Of a stretch of 64,000 nucleotides of DNA, positions 8,445 through 17,605 are shown piece after piece; position 1 is the stretch's first letter, and every line of letters begins with the position of its first letter. The translations under genes were made by a program, and so were the position numbers. The DNA is from Micromonospora_I sp040659735 (lineage in GTDB: Bacteria; Actinomycetota; Actinomycetes; Mycobacteriales; Micromonosporaceae). The notes beneath the pieces were generated by a model. That model worked only from the letters and a program-made list of their open reading frames with translations. It was not told the DNA's origin and ran no database searches. The DNA lies in NCBI RefSeq assembly GCF_040659735.1, contig NZ_JBFANZ010000013.1:76844-140843 (forward strand), read 5' to 3'.

Positions 8445-9620
8445 ATGGGAACGCATGACGTCATCGTCGTGGGACTCGGTGGCATGGGGAGCGCCGCGGC
8501 ATACCACCTTGCCGCGCGGGGGCAGCGCGTCCTGGGCCTGGAGAGGTTCGGGCCGGTGCACAACCGCGGCTCCAGCCACGGCGGCTCCCGCATCATCCGG
8601 CAGTCCTACTTCGAGGATCCCGCGTACGTGCCGCTGCTGCTGCGCTCGTACGAGCTGTGGGAGAAGCTCGAACGCGACGCCGGACGGGACATCGTGTCGC
8701 TCACCGGCGGGGTGTTCGTCGGCCGGTCGGACAGCCTGACCGTCGCCGGCAGCCTGCGCGCGGCGCGGCAGTGGGATCTGCCCCACGAGATCCTGGACCC
8801 CGGCGAGATCCGGCGCCGCTTCCCGACCCTCAACCCGCGCCCCGACGAGATCGCGCTCTTCGAGGCGAAGGCGGGCTTCGCCCGGCCGGAGGCGACCGTC
8901 GCCGCCCACCTCCAGCTCGCCGCGCGGCACGGCGCCGACCTGCGCTACGACGAGCCCGTGCTGCGCTGGGAGGCGCTGCCCGGCGGTGGCGTGCGGGTCG
9001 TGACCGGGGACGCGTTCTACACCGCCGACCGGCTCGTGGTCTGTCCGGGCGCGTGGGCCCCGGAGCTCCTCGCCGACCTCGGTGTCCCGTTCACCGTCGA
9101 GCGGCAGGTCATGTACTGGTTCCAGCCGCAGTCCGGGGTGGCCGCCTTCCAACCCGAGCGGCACCCGATCTACATCCACGAGGACGCCGCCGGCACCCAG
9201 ATCTACGGCTTCCCGGCCATCGACGGGCCGGACGGCGGCGCCAAGGTCGCGTTCTTCCGCCGGGGTCGCGTCTGCACCCCCGACACCGTCGACCGGCAGG
9301 TCCACCCCGAGGAGATCCAGGCCATCCGGGACCACCTGGGTCGGGTCCTGCCTCCGCTCGCGGGGCGCATCCTGCGCGCCGCGACCTGCATGTACACCAA
9401 CACACCGGACCAGCACTTCGTCATCGCGACCCACCCGGAGCATCCACAGGTGACCGTCGCCTGCGGATTCTCCGGCCACGGCTTCAAGTTCGTCCCCGTC
9501 GTCGGGGAGATCCTCGCCGATCTGGCGACCGGCGGCTCCACCGCACACCCCATCAGCCTCTTCAACCCGCGACGTGACTTCTCCGCGTCGCCTGAAGCCC
9601 TCGTCGAGGTGTCACAGTGA
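8445..9620 (+). CDS. soxA: Monomeric sarcosine oxidase
   Basis: A 391-residue flavoprotein of the MSOX/MTOX family that oxidises sarcosine to glycine, formaldehyde and H2O2. The FAD motif is VGLGGMGSAAAYHLA near residue 10, followed by the family block NRGSSHGGSRIIRQSYFEDP. The sequence TCMYTNTPDQHF places a cysteine at residue 315, the position at which Bacillus MSOX binds FAD covalently. The ATG at 8445 follows GGGGAGG with an 8-base gap, 31 bases after the dimethylglycine oxidase stop. Its stop overlaps the GTG of the Rieske oxygenase (GTGA). N-methyltryptophan or other N-methyl amino acids are alternatives, but the context favours sarcosine. Confidence 0.88.
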   Translation: MGTHDVIVVGLGGMGSAAAYHLAARGQRVLGLERFGPVHNRGSSHGGSRIIRQSYFEDPAYVPLLLRSYELWEKLERDAGRDIVSLTGGVFVGRSDSLTVAGSLRAARQWDLPHEILDPGEIRRRFPTLNPRPDEIALFEAKAGFARPEATVAAHLQLAARHGADLRYDEPVLRWEALPGGGVRVVTGDAFYTADRLVVCPGAWAPELLADLGVPFTVERQVMYWFQPQSGVAAFQPERHPIYIHEDAAGTQIYGFPAIDGPDGGAKVAFFRRGRVCTPDTVDRQVHPEEIQAIRDHLGRVLPPLAGRILRAATCMYTNTPDQHFVIATHPEHPQVTVACGFSGHGFKFVPVVGEILADLATGGSTAHPISLFNPRRDFSASPEALVEVSQ

Positions 9621-10737
9621 CCACTACCAACATGCCCGCCAGCCTCATCCCGACCCTGCCCGGCCATTACTACACCGATCCGGCCGTCTTCGGGCTGGAG
9701 CAGGCGCGCATCTTCGAGAACATGTGGTTCTGTGCGGTGCGCGCGAGCGACCTGGCCACGCCGGGGAGCTTCCGGTCCGTGCAGGTCGGCCGGGAGAGCG
9801 TCCTCGTCGTACGCGGACGCGACGGCGAACTCCGCGCCTTCCTCAACATCTGCCGGCACCGCGGCGCGAAGCTCTGCACCGACGACAGCGGCGAGGTCAA
9901 GCGCGCCTTCCAGTGCCCGTACCACGCCTGGACCTACGGGTTGGACGGAAAGCTGGTGGCGGCCCCGAACCTCACCAAGATGCCCGACATCGACCGCACC
10001 CAGTACGGGCTGGTTCCCGTGCACCTGCGGGAGTGGCTGGGGTACGCCTGGGTGTGCCTCGCCGACGAGCCGCCGTCGTTCGAAACCGATGTGCAGACGG
10101 CGGTGACGGAGCGGCTCGGAAATCTGGAGGCGATCGACTCGTACGAGATCGGCGACCTCGCGGTCGGCAGGCGCATCACGTACGACGTCAAGGCCAACTG
10201 GAAGCTCATCGTCGAGAACTTCATGGAGTGCTACCACTGCGCGACGATCCATCCGGAGCTCACCGAGGTGTTGCCGGAGTTCGCCGACGGCTACGCCGCG
10301 CAGTACTACGTCGGGCACGGTGCCGAGTTCGGTGACGAGATCAAGGGCTTCACCGTCGACGGCAGCGAGGGCTTCGACAAGCTGCCCGGCGTCACCGAGG
10401 ACCAGGACCGGCGCTACTACGCCATCACCATCAAGCCGCAGGTCTTCATCAACCTGGTGCCCGACCACATCATCTTCCACCGGATGTACCCGCTCGCCGA
10501 GGACCGCACGGTCGTCGAGTGCGACTGGCTCTACTCCAAGCAGATCGTGGCGTCCGGCAAGGACGTGTCGCGCTCGGTCGAGCTGTTCCACCGGGTCAAC
10601 GTGCAGGACTTCGACGCGTGCGAGCGGTGCCAGCCGGCGATGAACTCCCGCGCGTACGCCAAGGGGGGCGTCCTGGTCCCGTCCGAGCATCACATCGGGG
10701 CCTTCCACGACTGGGTCACCGCCAAGCTCGGCACGCC

Positions 10738-10741
<4 letters not shown>
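9617..10741 (+). CDS. gbcA: Rieske non-heme iron oxygenase, glycine betaine monooxygenase type
   Basis: A 374-residue terminal oxygenase that should remove one methyl group from glycine betaine to give dimethylglycine and formaldehyde. The Rieske ligands are Cys79, His81 (CRHRG), Cys100 and His103 (CPYHAW). The mononuclear iron site is the segment NFMECYHCATIHPEL with its two histidines, plus a later Asp in VNVQDFDACER. The GTG start at 9617 overlaps the soxA stop, and the stop overlaps sdaA by ATGA, so the three are translationally coupled. No reductase domain is present; electrons must come from separate carriers, most likely the ferredoxin and reductase at 843-2443. Choline or carnitine oxygenases are relatives, but the neighbours favour betaine. 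Confidence 0.87.
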
Positions 10742-12111
<1,370 letters not shown>

Positions 12112-12150
12112 CGCTCGCCTGACCACGGCGCCTCGACGTGCTCCGGTGCG

Positions 12151-12207
12151 TCGGATGTGCCGCTCCGTCTCGCCGACGTACTTGTTGCGCAGCTCCGGAC
12201 CGTTCAG
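12151..12207 (-). pseudogene. Ghost fragment of the proteasomal ATPase Arc/Mpa
   Basis: Read on the minus strand, 19 codons give LNGPELRNKYVGETERHI. This matches, from memory, the conserved ATPase segment of actinobacterial Arc/Mpa, where the intact protein reads FLNIKGPELLNKYVGETERHIR. Relative to that the fragment has lost two residues (IK) and has Leu to Arg. No Walker A or other ATPase sequence flanks it. It lies 40 bases after sdaA, at the left edge of the mobile-looking region. It may be a relic recombination site. The remainder of the 333-base gap (12112-12444) holds no convincing gene. Confidence 0.45.
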
Positions 12208-12287
12208 GGGCCGCCCGGTGGCAGCCGCTCGCACCGCTCGGCCGCGGACTCGTGTCCGACTGCTGCGTGGTCTACCTTTTGTTCTAC

Positions 12288-12303
12288 TTCCTCCATGGAG
12301 GAA
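12288..12303. repeat. Perfect 16-bp palindrome
   Basis: TTCCTCCATGGAGGAA is a perfect palindrome. Just upstream, TCTACCTTTTGT and TCTACTTCCTCC form an imperfect 12-base direct repeat. It lies downstream of the GntR gene in an otherwise empty stretch and could be an operator or recombination site. No function is shown. Confidence 0.5.
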
Positions 12304-12444
12304 ACAGTCGTTGCCCGCGATCCGGACGAATGCTGTCTCCTGGAGGTAAGCAGAGCAAAGGTGCGGGTGCACCCCTCAGTGGCCGGGCAACACGTCGCCC
12401 CAGTCGACGCCACCGCTTCGCGTGCAGGTGAAGCGGTGGCGGGT

Positions 12445-12675
12445 CTAGCCCACGGGCGGCTCGTCCGCTACGAACAGGCCACGACCGGGCGAGGTGACCA
12501 CCACGCCCCGCTCGACGAGCAGGCTGATCGCCCGCTGCGCGGTTGATATGGACACCGAGTAGAGGGCCGCGAGCTCGGGATATGAGGGCAGCCGACTGCC
12601 CGGCTCGTACTCGCGTCCCTTGATGCGCTGCTGCAAGTCGTCCGCGATCGCGCGGAATCCCATCGGTACGGGCAT
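12445..12675 (-). CDS. Short GntR-type winged-helix regulator
   Basis: A 76-residue protein that is little more than the GntR DNA-binding domain: RAIADDLQQRIKGREYEPGSRLPSYPELAALYSVS, then STAQRAISLLVERGVV and SPGRGLFVAD. No effector domain follows. The ATG at 12675 (MPVPMGF) has AGGGAG 7 bases upstream; the frame stays open to 12876 but without a better site. Such stand-alone GntR domains are common regulators of actinobacterial integrative elements and plasmids. Its own upstream region contains three 9-bp repeats and two inverted repeats (12719-12761), likely its operators. Confidence 0.8.
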   Translation of the reverse strand: MPVPMGFRAIADDLQQRIKGREYEPGSRLPSYPELAALYSVSISTAQRAISLLVERGVVVTSPGRGLFVADEPPVG

Positions 12676-12718
12676 GGCAAGACTCCCTGACTGACCCGTA
12701 AATCCGATCATGAGGACC

Positions 12719-12761
12719 GTGTGCACAGCAAGCACACTGTTGACACTGGTCACACTGTGAC
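12719..12761. promoter_or_regulatory. Iteron-like operator cluster upstream of the GntR gene
   Basis: Three 9-base units end in a shared core: AAGCACACT (12730), GTTGACACT (12739) and GGTCACACT (12748). They are overlapped by the inverted repeats GTGTGC-N7-GCACAC (12719-12737) and GTCACA-C-TGTGAC (12749-12761). Regular phasing directly before the GntR gene suggests autoregulation. A TTGACA at 12740 could serve plus-strand transcription, but I see no good -10. Confidence 0.5.
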
Positions 12762-12820
12762 TGGGGTTAGGGATTGAGAGTGCTCTCTGACTGACACCGG
12801 TAGATGCGCTCTCGACAGTG

Positions 12821-12858
12821 CCGGGGCGGCGCAGTTTACGTCTAGTTCGCCGCCCCGG
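12821..12858. terminator. Perfect 11-bp stem-loop between GntR promoter and small genes
   Basis: CCGGGGCGGCG (12821-12831) and CGCCGCCCCGG (12848-12858) pair perfectly around a 16-base AT-richer loop. It lies between the GntR control region and the Shine-Dalgarno of the 12911 gene. No T-run follows on either side, so it may be a terminator, attenuator or protein site. Confidence 0.4.
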
Positions 12859-12910
12859 CTCCCCGCGCCTCAGCACATCTGCACCTCCGCTGCGACCAGG
12901 AGGAACAGCG

Positions 12911-13147
12911 ATGCCAGGACCACAATGGTGGTGGCTGCCGTGGGTGCGCCGGCGAGCTCGCCGGGCAGCGATCCTTGCTGCCGCCGCTGCACATCAGCGC
13001 CGCGAGTACGAGCTGGCGTGCGAACGACGCTTGCAGCACGAGCTCAACAATCGATGGAATCGGCCGACCGAGATTCGCGGGCACCTGCTCACGCTCGGGC
13101 ATCTCAACCAGTACGACGCTGGGCGCGGGCGACGGAACGAGCCGTGA
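12911..13147 (+). CDS. Small basic protein of the island, unknown function
   Basis: A 78-residue protein opening MPGPQWWWLPWVRRRARR, then an alanine-rich helix and a charged helical middle with many Arg, His and Glu. I recognise no family. ATG 12911 has GGAGGAA 5 bases upstream, a strong start. Its stop overlaps the start of the next peptide (TGATG), so the two are coupled. The tryptophan cluster followed by basic residues could be membrane-surface seeking, but this is only a guess. Confidence 0.6.
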   Translation: MPGPQWWWLPWVRRRARRAAILAAAAAHQRREYELACERRLQHELNNRWNRPTEIRGHLLTLGHLNQYDAGRGRRNEP

Positions 13148-13233
13148 TGCGGCGCCTGCTCGACACCGGCTGGCCCGGCGCGCTACTGATAGCCGTCATC
13201 CTGGTTCTCGTCATCCAGAAATGGTGGGCGTAA
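13147..13233 (+). CDS. 28-residue single-pass membrane peptide
   Basis: MRRLLDTGWPGALLIAVILV is followed by LVIQKWWA: positive N-terminus, one hydrophobic helix of about 15-16 residues, and Trp at the exit. The ATG lies in the TGATG overlap with the stop of the upstream small gene, so translation is probably coupled. Small size and codon choice fit a real peptide of a mobile element, but no homologue is known to me. It could be a toxin-like or structural membrane peptide. Confidence 0.5.
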   Translation: MRRLLDTGWPGALLIAVILVLVIQKWWA

Positions 13234-13466
13234 TGGTCCTCTGCCTGCCATGGAGCATCGGCCATCCTCCGGCCGTCCCCGCTGCGGTCAGATGTCCACC
13301 CCGGGCAACCGGCATGGGTGAAGAGCGCCAAGAACCGGGAGGACCTCGCCAGGATGTTGGCGCGGCTGCGCGCACTGGCGGACGCGGCACGACCCGGGAA
13401 GGCCGGGTAGCGGCGAACGGCCGCGCGTTGGGATGCTGTCGCGCATGACCGACTACCGAAAGGGCT

Positions 13467-14237
13467 ATGGGGCGTAAGCGCCCGGCGGCGTTGCGAGCCG
13501 AGATTCCCGCTCGCGCCACGCCACGTCCCGTCCGGCACCGGCTCCCCGAGATGTCGCCCCGCGTGGCGGCGGAGCTTCGACGGCAGAACCTCGACGAGCA
13601 ATTCGCCCACACCTACTGGGCCTGGCGTTCGTTCGTGGAACACGCGCACGGTCCCGCCCCGCTGCGCTTCGATGCGCCAGCGGCACTGCTCCCGGTCCGG
13701 CGGGGTGATGAAAACGGCCACCCTGCGACGCTAAGCCGTCCATACTGCGCGAATAGGGGAAACACACACGTTCGGGGGATTCGGCGCTACCCGGTCCGGG
13801 TGACGTGCGGCGTCGCCGAGCGCTGGCACGATGACCTTATGGCGAAGCCCGGTCGACCCCGCCGCACTCGCCCGCGATCTGCAGCAGGCCTCGTTCTGGC
13901 TGGGTCGGGCCCTCGAGGCGGACGTGCAGATCAACGCTGCGAGGGTGACGAAGATGCTGGCGGCCGCCACGATCGGGCTGAGCAAGGGAATCCTGGAGCT
14001 CGCACTCGCAGCCGAGGCGGACGGCCGCAAGGAGACGGGGAATGTGCTGCGGGAGGCCGTCGCCGACCAGGATCAGGTGACGACCTCCCTTGTGATGGCG
14101 CTCAGGGATTTCGAGGAGAGCTGACCGCAGCCCCCATCGATTTGTCGGCCCCCAGACGCATGATGGTGAGTGCACCGAGTGGGAGGGGCCGCGGATGGCT
14201 GAGGGTGTGCGGCATGTACGGCTGGGAATCGATCTGA
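13467..14237 (+). CDS. Hypothetical ORF, only the 5' part looks coding
   Basis: The frame is open for 256 codons from an ATG preceded by GAAAGG. Only about the first 85 codons (to about 13735) have the third-position G/C bias of real genes here, and they encode a plausible helical protein segment with SPRVAAELRRQNLDEQFAH. Beyond that the frame overlaps the better-supported gene at 13831-14124 and has poor codon use. It is probably a truncated gene whose stop was lost or moved. No family recognised. Confidence 0.3.
   Translation: MGRKRPAALRAEIPARATPRPVRHRLPEMSPRVAAELRRQNLDEQFAHTYWAWRSFVEHAHGPAPLRFDAPAALLPVRRGDENGHPATLSRPYCANRGNTHVRGIRRYPVRVTCGVAERWHDDLMAKPGRPRRTRPRSAAGLVLAGSGPRGGRADQRCEGDEDAGGRHDRAEQGNPGARTRSRGGRPQGDGECAAGGRRRPGSGDDLPCDGAQGFRGELTAAPIDLSAPRRMMVSAPSGRGRGWLRVCGMYGWESI
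13831..14124 (+). CDS. Small helical protein of the island, unknown function
   Basis: A 97-residue, almost wholly alpha-helical protein, with segments such as DLQQASFWLGRALEADVQINAARVTK (split here by residues 13-38) and an acidic C-terminus ending in DFEES. The ATG at 13831 lacks a clear Shine-Dalgarno, so the start is uncertain. No family recognised. It precedes the CoiA-like gene by 70 bases on the same strand. Confidence 0.55.
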   Translation: MTLWRSPVDPAALARDLQQASFWLGRALEADVQINAARVTKMLAAATIGLSKGILELALAAEADGRKETGNVLREAVADQDQVTTSLVMALRDFEES

Positions 14238-15397
14238 ATCTGAGTCGGGACGACTTGGGTCACCCGCAGCGGCCAGGGCTGTGGCAGGAGCTGCGTTCGC
14301 GGTCGATCCGGACCGGCGAACTCCGGTGCATGGGAGCCTGTTACGCCCGGGACCCGTACTGTCCGGAGTGGATGTACCTGCGTGGGCCGGCGGACGGGTC
14401 GGGCCGCCGCGAGGCTGTGCACCTGAACCCCTCAGCCGCGGCGAACCACCCGCACGCGACGGAGTCCGACAAGCACAAGGCGCTGAAGGATCGGGTAGCC
14501 ACGGTCTGCCAGAACGCCGGCTTTTCGGTAGAGGTCGAGGCCCGCTCGTCCACTGGAAAACGGGTCACCGACGTGCTGGTGCGCGGCGAGGGTGGCCTGA
14601 TGCTCGGACACGAACTCCAGGTTTCGAAGTTGTCGGTGACAACGATCAAGAAGCGCATCCAGATCGCTCGTAATGACGGTCTGACGCCGATGTGGACGAC
14701 GGACAACCCTGACGTGCAGATCGAGCACCGGGCGGCGTGGGCGACCATCGCACCGACCAACGCCGGTTGGGTCCGCACGGGTAACGAGCTGCTCGTATCC
14801 GGTGGCGCCCGCGAAGCCGACATCGACCGGTGCGGCCGGCGAGACGTGTTCTGTCCGGTCACCCGGAAGCGACCGTGCGGAAAGCTGCACGTCTACCTGC
14901 TGGCCGCTCTCGGCCTGAATCTGGACCACCTGGTCGTTGGGGCGGCGTCGGGGGAATACCGGTCGCTGGTGGAGACCGACTCGCGCGGTCGGGCGATGTA
15001 CTACTGGGTGACGGCCGCCGACATGGAGCGGTACCTCAACGACCGCGACGGACTGAAACCGGTCACGAACGTCGAGCTGGATCCGGATGCGCGCTCCGTG
15101 GCCACGATGACGCCTCGGGAGCTGGACCTGTCGTGCAACTACGGGGTCGACACGGGGTACCGGCGGCCGCCGGCACCGCCGCGAGACCCGCGCGGCCCCG
15201 TTGTGGTGGGCACCCGAGATTTGATGAACAGCCGGCCCGGGATCGGGCTGAACTGGACCCGCCACGCCTCCGGCGACAGGGCCCCGTGCCGCCTGTGCGG
15301 AAAGGGTGCCTTCACGCGGGATGAGAACAACCGACCGTGCCACAAGACGTGCGCCGAGGAGGAGGCGGCGCGGCGCGCGGGCGGGCCGAGCTTCTGA
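14195..15397 (+). CDS. CoiA-like nuclease-domain protein
   Basis: A 400-residue protein. After a cysteine-containing N-terminal segment, residues about 88-160 hold the competence protein CoiA-like pattern: ATESDKHKALKDRVATVC, then a VEVE strand, TDVLV and GHELQVSKLS. The Asp followed by Glu-X-Gln matches the PD-(D/E)XK nuclease core. A later CRLCGKGAF...CHKTC block near the C-terminus looks like a small zinc site. ATG 14195 has GGGAGGGG upstream. In Firmicutes CoiA acts in processing transforming DNA; in actinobacterial islands such proteins are uncharacterised. Next to a tyrosine recombinase and a phage-type HNH protein, a role in element DNA processing or defence is possible but not shown. 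Confidence 0.65.
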   Translation: MAEGVRHVRLGIDLNLSRDDLGHPQRPGLWQELRSRSIRTGELRCMGACYARDPYCPEWMYLRGPADGSGRREAVHLNPSAAANHPHATESDKHKALKDRVATVCQNAGFSVEVEARSSTGKRVTDVLVRGEGGLMLGHELQVSKLSVTTIKKRIQIARNDGLTPMWTTDNPDVQIEHRAAWATIAPTNAGWVRTGNELLVSGGAREADIDRCGRRDVFCPVTRKRPCGKLHVYLLAALGLNLDHLVVGAASGEYRSLVETDSRGRAMYYWVTAADMERYLNDRDGLKPVTNVELDPDARSVATMTPRELDLSCNYGVDTGYRRPPAPPRDPRGPVVVGTRDLMNSRPGIGLNWTRHASGDRAPCRLCGKGAFTRDENNRPCHKTCAEEEAARRAGGPSF

Positions 15398-15466
15398 AGC
15401 GCAGCGAGCGTCCCGACGAATCCGGCAGACCGGGCGCGGTGGGAGCGGTCATGATGCTGCCGCGCT

Positions 15467-16495
15467 TCAGAGCCCGACGCCCGTCAGCGGATTGGCCTTC
15501 CACCGGTCGACGTCTTCGATGTAGCCGGCGAGCGTGGGGGAGCCGTCTTTCCAGCCGGCGTGCCGGGCGATCCGGAGCGGGTCGGCGCCGGCGCGGTAGG
15601 TCTCGGTGGCGAAGCCGCGCCGCAGGGAATGTCCAGTGAATGCGGACGCGGCGTCCAGACCGGCGCGCAACGCGGTGCGGCGGATGATGATTCCGACCGC
15701 TTGGCCGGTGAGCCGCCCGTCAGCCTCGCCGCGGCCGTGGGGTGCCCGGCCGAGGTTGCCGTAGCGGTCGATGCGGCGGAACACGGCACCGGTGACCGCT
15801 TCGTGTTCGGCGAGCGCGGCCAGCCACGCCTGCATCGTGCGCACGAGGCAGGTTTCCGGGTGGGAACCGTACGGCAGCGCGACGTGACGCCCGGCGGACT
15901 CCTTGTCGGTCTTGGAGCGACGGATCACCACCGCCATGCCTTCGTCCGTCAACGTCAGGTCGGCGATGTTGAGCGCGGCGAGTTCGCTGCGCCGGGTGCC
16001 GAGCGCGAACCCGACGACGATGAGCGCCCGGTCGCGTAGGCCGGCGAGGGTGGCCACGTCCAGTACGTCGACCATCGCGCGCAGCACGGTGATGGTGACC
16101 GGCTTGGCCTTGCGGACGCCGCGGCCGGCGTCGGCAAGTTCGGAGCGGTGCTGACGCAGGACGGCGCGGGCGGCCTTGGAGTTGGGCGGCGGAGCGTCGG
16201 CGGTGCGGTGCGCGACGGTCACGGCCGCGATCGCGCGTTCGATCGTGGACGACGCCTTGTCTTGATCAGCGAGATGCGAGACGTACTCGGCGAGCGTGGC
16301 GGCGGTGGCCGGGAGGGGCGACCGGTCGCGCTGGGCGCACCAGTCGGTGAAGCGGCGCCAGTCGCCGGCGTACGCGCGCCGGGTGGACTCGGGCACGGAT
16401 TCGCGGATGCGCTGACGCGTGGAGTCGGAGAGGTGTTCGTTGGGATCGACGGAGAAGACTTCCTGGGCGTCGTTCCGGACCGTTATCTCATTCAC
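15467..16495 (-). CDS. Tyrosine recombinase/integrase (XerD-like)
   Basis: A 342-residue site-specific recombinase. The SAM-like core-binding domain spans about residues 35-110 (STRRAYAGDWRRFTDWC). The catalytic domain has the Arg in LGTRRSELAALN, His-X2-Arg in GHSLRRGFA, the His/Trp in HAGWKDGS and the nucleophile Tyr in AGYIEDVDRW near residue 328. All active-site residues are present. GTG 16495 is the start, without an obvious Shine-Dalgarno. It is probably the integrase of the 12.1-18.1 kb element. I found no tRNA gene or direct repeat that would mark att sites. Confidence 0.9.
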   Translation of the reverse strand: MNEITVRNDAQEVFSVDPNEHLSDSTRQRIRESVPESTRRAYAGDWRRFTDWCAQRDRSPLPATAATLAEYVSHLADQDKASSTIERAIAAVTVAHRTADAPPPNSKAARAVLRQHRSELADAGRGVRKAKPVTITVLRAMVDVLDVATLAGLRDRALIVVGFALGTRRSELAALNIADLTLTDEGMAVVIRRSKTDKESAGRHVALPYGSHPETCLVRTMQAWLAALAEHEAVTGAVFRRIDRYGNLGRAPHGRGEADGRLTGQAVGIIIRRTALRAGLDAASAFTGHSLRRGFATETYRAGADPLRIARHAGWKDGSPTLAGYIEDVDRWKANPLTGVGL

Positions 16496-16692
16496 GAGAA
16501 TGGAAGATTATCGGTAATGAGTGACGTGGATGGGGCCCAACACGCCCGTCTCCCGCGCGCGCCAAAACTCCTGGGCTCCGTGGGCTACAGGATCGCCGCG
16601 GCAGATCCGAGACATCTCGTGTAGCGCCGGAACGGTCAGGAAGGACCGGGAAGGCGACCCGCCCGACCGGCCCAACCACACCAGGAGTAACC

Positions 16693-16851
16693 ATGGAACT
16701 GTTGATTATCGGCCTCGTGCTGCTGCTCTGCTTCGCCGCCGCGACGGCCGCCGTCGCCTGGCTGCACGTCCACTTCCCCGCTACCGCGGTCGGGATTGGA
16801 GCCGGCCTCGGCTTCGTCGGCGTGCTGGTTTCCCTCGTCGCGCTGCTGTAG
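16693..16851 (+). CDS. 52-residue two-helix membrane protein
   Basis: MELLIIGLVLLLCFAAATAA starts a first hydrophobic helix (residues 2-24); a second, glycine-rich helix runs from about residue 32 to 52, separated by a short HVHFP turn. AGGAG lies 5 bases before the ATG and a perfect 14-bp hairpin follows the stop by 7 bases, so this is a self-contained transcription unit although very short. Function unknown; small membrane proteins of this kind are frequent on integrative elements. Confidence 0.65.
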   Translation: MELLIIGLVLLLCFAAATAAVAWLHVHFPATAVGIGAGLGFVGVLVSLVALL

Positions 16852-16858
16852 ACGGCAG

Positions 16859-16889
16859 CGGCCCCAGCAGGACCATCCTGCTGGGGCCG
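16859..16889 (+). terminator. Perfect 14-bp hairpin terminator
   Basis: CGGCCCCAGCAGGA and TCCTGCTGGGGCCG pair fully around a 3-base loop (CCA), 7 bases after the small membrane protein gene. No T-run follows; such tight GC hairpins are the usual actinobacterial form. Confidence 0.75.
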
Positions 16890-16985
16890 GCATGACGGGG
16901 CGTGTAGGCGGCGAGCCGGGCGCGGTCGGCAGAACGAGCACGACGACGCGGGCCGGTCGCTCCCCTGCATGACACCCGGAACTTG

Positions 16986-17492
16986 CTAGAGGCCGAGTTG
17001 GACCGGCTGGCCCGGCGTCCCCGTTGTGAGCAGCGCTGTCAAGGGTGTTGTGAGGTCACGCGGCGAGAACAGCTCAGACCCCTCATAGCCAGCGATCTCC
17101 GAGAGGTGCCACCACCGGAACCCAGCCAGGTTCTCCTGCGCAGCGAGTTGGTCGTCGGTCAACTCACCGCGGGGCTGGAAATGGGTCGCGCGGATGAGGA
17201 AGTAGTCGTTGATGATGCCGTCGGAGCCCGGCGCATCGTCGGCGGCCGCGACTTCCTGGTGCCAGACGTGCGGTGGATCGGCGCTGACCACCAGACCGGT
17301 CTCCTCACGCAGTTCACGGCGCAAGGCCGTCAGCTGGTCCTCGCCGGGTTCGATGCCGCCGCCTGGGGCCGCCCAAACGGCCTTCGCCTTCTCTGGCACC
17401 GCCGGATGAGGAAAGACGAACCGGCAGAGCAGGATCCGGTCGTCCTCGTCGAGGATGATCGCGCGGACGGCGCGGCGCGGATTCGGCGTCAT
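16986..17492 (-). CDS. Nudix hydrolase
   Basis: A 168-residue Nudix-family phosphohydrolase. The Nudix box GGGIEPGEDQLTALRRELRE continues into ETGL (about residues 43-66), satisfying G-X5-E-X7-REUXEEXGU. The substrate cannot be read from sequence. The ATG at 17492 is chosen because the domain begins at once (PRRAVRAIILDEDD); an upstream ATG at 17579 would add 29 residues. It ends the minus-strand pair with the endonuclease VII-like gene, 113 bases downstream of it. Confidence 0.85.
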   Translation of the reverse strand: MTPNPRRAVRAIILDEDDRILLCRFVFPHPAVPEKAKAVWAAPGGGIEPGEDQLTALRRELREETGLVVSADPPHVWHQEVAAADDAPGSDGIINDYFLIRATHFQPRGELTDDQLAAQENLAGFRWWHLSEIAGYEGSELFSPRDLTTPLTALLTTGTPGQPVQLGL

Positions 17493-17605
17493 GGCGTGTC
17501 GGACGAAGCGGCGAGGCGGATGATGATCGGCACCGCGGCAGACTATCAACGAGAGATCGAGCGCTGCTGATCCTGCCATCGGCCGCGGCTCACCGCGCCG
17601 CACCG

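Noticed and set aside
12294..12546. Possible plus-strand small gene starting in the 16-bp palindrome
   Set aside because: Its ATG is part of the palindrome, no separate Shine-Dalgarno is present, and its 3' part is antisense to the GntR domain.
13318..13410. 30-codon plus-strand frame (GTG start, KNREDLARMLARLRALADAA)
   Set aside because: The amphipathic helix looks protein-like and may be a remnant, but there is no ribosome site and the frame is too short to support alone.
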